From Candidatus Mesolinea sp. UBA5823 (GTDB lineage Bacteria > Chloroflexota > Anaerolineae > Anaerolineales > Anaerolineaceae), in the NCBI GenBank assembly GCA_002417685.1, contig DICP01000098.1, positions 1,466-8,274 of the forward strand: a stretch of DNA of 6,809 nucleotides, written 5' to 3'. The notes beneath the pieces are model-generated. The model had not been told where the DNA came from. It saw only the letters and a list, made by a program, of their open reading frames with translations, and made no database searches. A program made the position numbers and the translations under genes. How positions within the stretch are numbered: the first letter of the stretch is position 1; each line of letters starts with the position of its first letter. Shown here piece after piece: positions 6,196-6,809 of this stretch.

Positions 6196-6809
6196 ATGTT
6201 CTCAAATTTTCAGGACGCATTGGCTTTCATTCGTGGAAACAGCATCGAGCTTATTGATCTGCTCTATGGTGACCTATGGGGTCAGCTCCATCACGTGACA
6301 ATCACAAATCGTGAGTTCACAGCCGAGCTTATGTCTGAAGGGGTTGGCTTCGATGGCTCCAGCGTGGGTTTCAAACATGTTCACTCTGGCGACATGGTGC
6401 TCAAGCCTGATCTCGCCACGGGTTTTATTGATCCGTTTCATAAACAGCCAACTTTGGCTTTTTTATGCAATATTTTTGAAGCAGACACCAAAGAACGATA
6501 TCAATTTGACCCAAGAGAAATTGCTAAACGCAGTGAAAAGTTCTTGCAAGCTAGCGGCATTGCCGATTGCAGCCTATGGGGACCTGAATTCGAATTTTAC
6601 ATTTTCGACCGCGTAACTCTCAAAAACAGCCCATCCTTGAGCTTAAGCCAAATTGATTCTGGTGAGGCTAATTGGGGAGATCTGGTCAACCCTAACGGTT
6701 ATGCATTACCGGATAATCATGGCTATCATGCCGCTCCACCTTGTGATAACTACTATGAGCTGCGCGATCGGATCGTTGTGACCCTCGAAAAAATGGGCAT
6801 TCCTGTCAA
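6196..6809 (+). CDS. glnA: Glutamine synthetase type I, N-terminal part (3' end outside window)
   Basis: Cytoplasmic enzyme making glutamine from glutamate, ammonia and ATP, normally as a dodecamer. The window shows 204 codons with no stop before the edge, somewhat under half of a typical type I subunit of about 440-470 residues. The beta-grasp N-terminal domain contains DLLYGDLWGQLHHVTI (21-36) and the latch loop GFDGSSVGF (51-59), whose Asp53 corresponds to Asp50 of the Salmonella enzyme in ammonium binding. Then come GDMVLKPD (65-72), IDPF (78-81), DPREIAKRSEKFL (105-117) and the catalytic-domain opening GPEFEF (129-134), with metal-binding Glu131 and Glu133 matching Salmonella Glu129 and Glu131. 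GYHAAPPCDNYYELR (176-190) is the usual GYF-pP-D-lR region. The ATG at 6196 has ribosome site AAAGGGA (6184-6190) five bases upstream. The adenylylation-site region is not in view, so that form of control cannot be judged. Confidence 0.95.
   Translation, partial: MFSNFQDALAFIRGNSIELIDLLYGDLWGQLHHVTITNREFTAELMSEGVGFDGSSVGFKHVHSGDMVLKPDLATGFIDPFHKQPTLAFLCNIFEADTKERYQFDPREIAKRSEKFLQASGIADCSLWGPEFEFYIFDRVTLKNSPSLSLSQIDSGEANWGDLVNPNGYALPDNHGYHAAPPCDNYYELRDRIVVTLEKMGIPV

Noticed and set aside
6311..6616. Open frame of 101 codons on the + strand.
   Set aside because: It overlaps glnA out of frame and its translation shows no family features, whereas the glnA frame carries catalytic motifs through the same bases.
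1..6809. A new defence, mobile or biosynthetic system.
   Set aside because: All coding content belongs to known families (nucleoside-type importer, acyltransferase-3, glutamine synthetase), and no long gap, repeat array, integrase or unknown gene is present.

Overview
The window holds four parts of one transporter operon, one membrane acyltransferase gene and the start of a glutamine synthetase gene, all on the + strand. Base composition is moderate and nothing looks mobile: no transposase, integrase, tRNA, rRNA, CRISPR array or long repeat. The glutamine synthetase and the binding protein resemble, from memory, those of Chloroflexota (Anaerolineae-like bacteria). That placement is an inference, not a search result.

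Region 1 (1-4764) is an ABC importer of the BMP/PnrA nucleoside type, in the usual order: binding protein (cut by the left edge), fused double ATPase, permease, permease. The ATPase and both permease genes overlap by 4 nt (ATGA), so they are probably co-translated. The binding-protein gene is separated from them by 119 nt carrying two hairpins, the first with a perfect 16-bp stem. This could give more binding-protein mRNA than membrane-component mRNA. The operon ends at a clear intrinsic terminator (4796-4827). The likely job is uptake of nucleosides or similar purine/pyrimidine compounds: the lipoprotein binds the ligand, the two permeases form the channel, and the ATPase drives it with one good and one degenerate ATP site.

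Region 2 (4828-6039) is an independent unit: a TTGACA-type promoter candidate, a leader with a small dyad and a repeated octamer, then a 365-residue acyltransferase-3 family membrane protein. The His normally found at the end of the first membrane helix of this family is Asn here.

Region 3 (6040-6809) is an AT-rich spacer with a weak terminator-like element and a perfect TATAAT box, followed by the first 204 codons of type I glutamine synthetase (glnA), cut by the right edge. Glutamine synthesis and nucleoside uptake both touch nitrogen and purine metabolism, but nothing in the sequence links their regulation. I do not see a previously undescribed system here; the best leads are the acyltransferase substitution, the intercistronic hairpins and the paired cysteines of the binding protein.
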